A model generated the notes under the pieces. That model was given only the letters and a program-made list of their open reading frames with translations. It did no database searches and had not been told where the DNA came from. From Microbacterium sp. (lineage in GTDB: Bacteria > Actinomycetota > Actinomycetes > Actinomycetales > Microbacteriaceae), in contig JAITUD010000069.1 in assembly GCA_031286555.1 (NCBI GenBank), forward strand, positions 1-6,311: a stretch of DNA of 6,311 bases, read 5' to 3'. Shown one piece after another: positions 5,453 through 6,311 of the stretch. A program made the translations under genes and the position numbers. The stretch's first letter is position 1; every line of letters begins with the position of its first letter.

Positions 5453-6311
5453 CCAGCTCCGCATACAGGGCCTGCGTCGTGTCGGCGATCGCGCCCCAGC
5501 TGAACTGCGCGCGGGCGCGCTCGCGCCCCGCCTCGCCGTACTCCTTCGCCCGGGCGGGATCGGAGACGACCTCGGTGAGCACGGCGGCGAGGTCGGCGAC
5601 ATACCGCTCGGGGTCCACGGGCGTGCCCGTGCCGTCCTGCACCTGCTCGATCGGCACCAGGCGTCCGGTGACCCCGTCATCGACGACCTCGGGGATGCCT
5701 CCGGTCGCCGTGCCGACGACCGCGGCGCCGCAGGCCATCGCCTCGAGGTTGACGATGCCGAGCGGCTCGTAGATCGACGGGCACACGAACGTCGTCGCGG
5801 CGGTCAGGATGGCCGACAGCTCGTCCCGCGGCAGCATCCGGTCGATCCAGATGACGCCGTCCCTGGTCTGCTGCAGCAGCCGGACGAGGTCCTGCACCTC
5901 GGTCATGATCTCAGGGGTGTCCGGAGCTCCGGCGCACAGCACCAGCTGCACCTCGGGCGGCAGTTCGGCCGCGGCGCGCAGCAGATAGGGCAGGCCCTTC
6001 TGCCGGGTGATCCGCCCGACGAAGACCACCGACGGGCGGGCCGGATCCATGCCGACGCTCCGCAGGAAGGCGGCATCCTCGACCGGCCGCCAGCGCTCCA
6101 CGTCGATGCCGTTGTGGATCACGCGCACGCGCGCGGGATCGACCTGGGGGTAGCTGCGCAGGATGTCGTTCCGCATGCCCGCGCTTACTGCGATGATCGC
6201 GGCCGCGTTCTCGTAGGCGAGCTTCTCCACGCCGCTCGACACGGCGTATCCCCCGCCGAGCTGCTCGGCCTTCCACGGCCGCAGCGGCTCGAGGCTGTGC
6301 GCGGTGAGCAC
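5445..6311 (-). CDS. glgA: GT4-family glycogen synthase GlgA (or maltose-1-phosphate synthase GlgM), C-terminal part
   Basis: The C-terminal 289 codons, stop included, of an actinobacterial ADP-glucose-dependent glucosyltransferase with two Rossmann domains (GT-B fold). Family members are about 390-405 residues, so roughly the first 105-115 are missing off the right edge; the GTG at 6309-6311 is an internal valine codon, not a start. Counting from that codon, visible motifs are TAHSLEPLRPWK (3-14), VSAGMRNDI (42-50), HNGID (66-70), VGRITRQKG (98-106) with Arg100 and Lys105 as nucleotide-sugar phosphate contacts, and SIYEPLGIVNLEAMACG (179-195) holding the E-x7-E pair Glu182/Glu190. In Mycobacterium tuberculosis the homologue Rv1212c makes maltose-1-phosphate, feeding the GlgE route, so this protein could do either. 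A neighbouring glgC would be expected to the right. The frame is intact to the edge. Confidence 0.94.
   Translation of the reverse strand: MLTAHSLEPLRPWKAEQLGGGYAVSSGVEKLAYENAAAIIAVSAGMRNDILRSYPQVDPARVRVIHNGIDVERWRPVEDAAFLRSVGMDPARPSVVFVGRITRQKGLPYLLRAAAELPPEVQLVLCAGAPDTPEIMTEVQDLVRLLQQTRDGVIWIDRMLPRDELSAILTAATTFVCPSIYEPLGIVNLEAMACGAAVVGTATGGIPEVVDDGVTGRLVPIEQVQDGTGTPVDPERYVADLAAVLTEVVSDPARAKEYGEAGRERARAQFSWGAIADTTQALYAELVG

Noticed and set aside
6309..6311. GTG at the right edge as a start for glgA
   Set aside because: Family members continue about 110 residues further upstream, and the motif TAHSLEPLRPWK is internal; the gene is cut by the window edge.

Overview
The window is a gene-dense, GC-rich stretch with short intergenic gaps. 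The protein sequences and codon use point to a high-GC actinobacterium. The gene types, especially the actinobacterial GlgA and the Cys-free L31, suggest Micrococcales and probably Microbacteriaceae (Microbacterium-like); that placement is an inference without database support. It looks like ordinary core chromosome. No insertion sequence, tRNA, rRNA, CRISPR array, phage gene or defence gene was seen.

Left part (1-2193): a leftward operon encodes the E1-alpha and E1-beta subunits of a thiamine-dependent 2-oxoacid dehydrogenase, the latter cut by the window edge. Local motifs fit the branched-chain type (BCKDH) better than pyruvate dehydrogenase. Divergent from it is a rightward Lrp/AsnC-family regulator, the arrangement expected for a dedicated regulator of branched-chain amino-acid breakdown. 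The 168-nt gap holds a candidate leftward promoter, a phased AGCAT/ATGCT repeat set and a perfect 13-nt palindrome, all plausible regulator sites.

Middle part (2194-4232): a leftward alpha/beta hydrolase meets the regulator tail to tail with no spacer, inside a perfect 14-bp palindrome. Divergent from the hydrolase is a DEDDh 3'-5' exonuclease, followed by a small single-pass membrane protein of unknown function.

Right part (4233-6311): a strong hairpin terminator separates the small membrane gene from leftward rpmE2 (type B, zinc-free ribosomal protein L31). Upstream of rpmE2, on the same strand, lie a stand-alone ABC ATPase and the C-terminal three quarters of a GT4-family glycogen (or maltose-1-phosphate) synthase.

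The most coherent non-coding signal is a set of -10-like TANNNT hexamers exactly 6 nt before the ATG of four genes (hydrolase, exonuclease, small membrane protein, ABC ATPase), with a similar 8-nt case at the Lrp gene. This predicts leaderless mRNAs. Only the E1-alpha and rpmE2 genes show a promoter set well back plus a clear Shine-Dalgarno sequence. No convincing undescribed multi-gene system was found; the findings are mostly regulatory micro-architecture.
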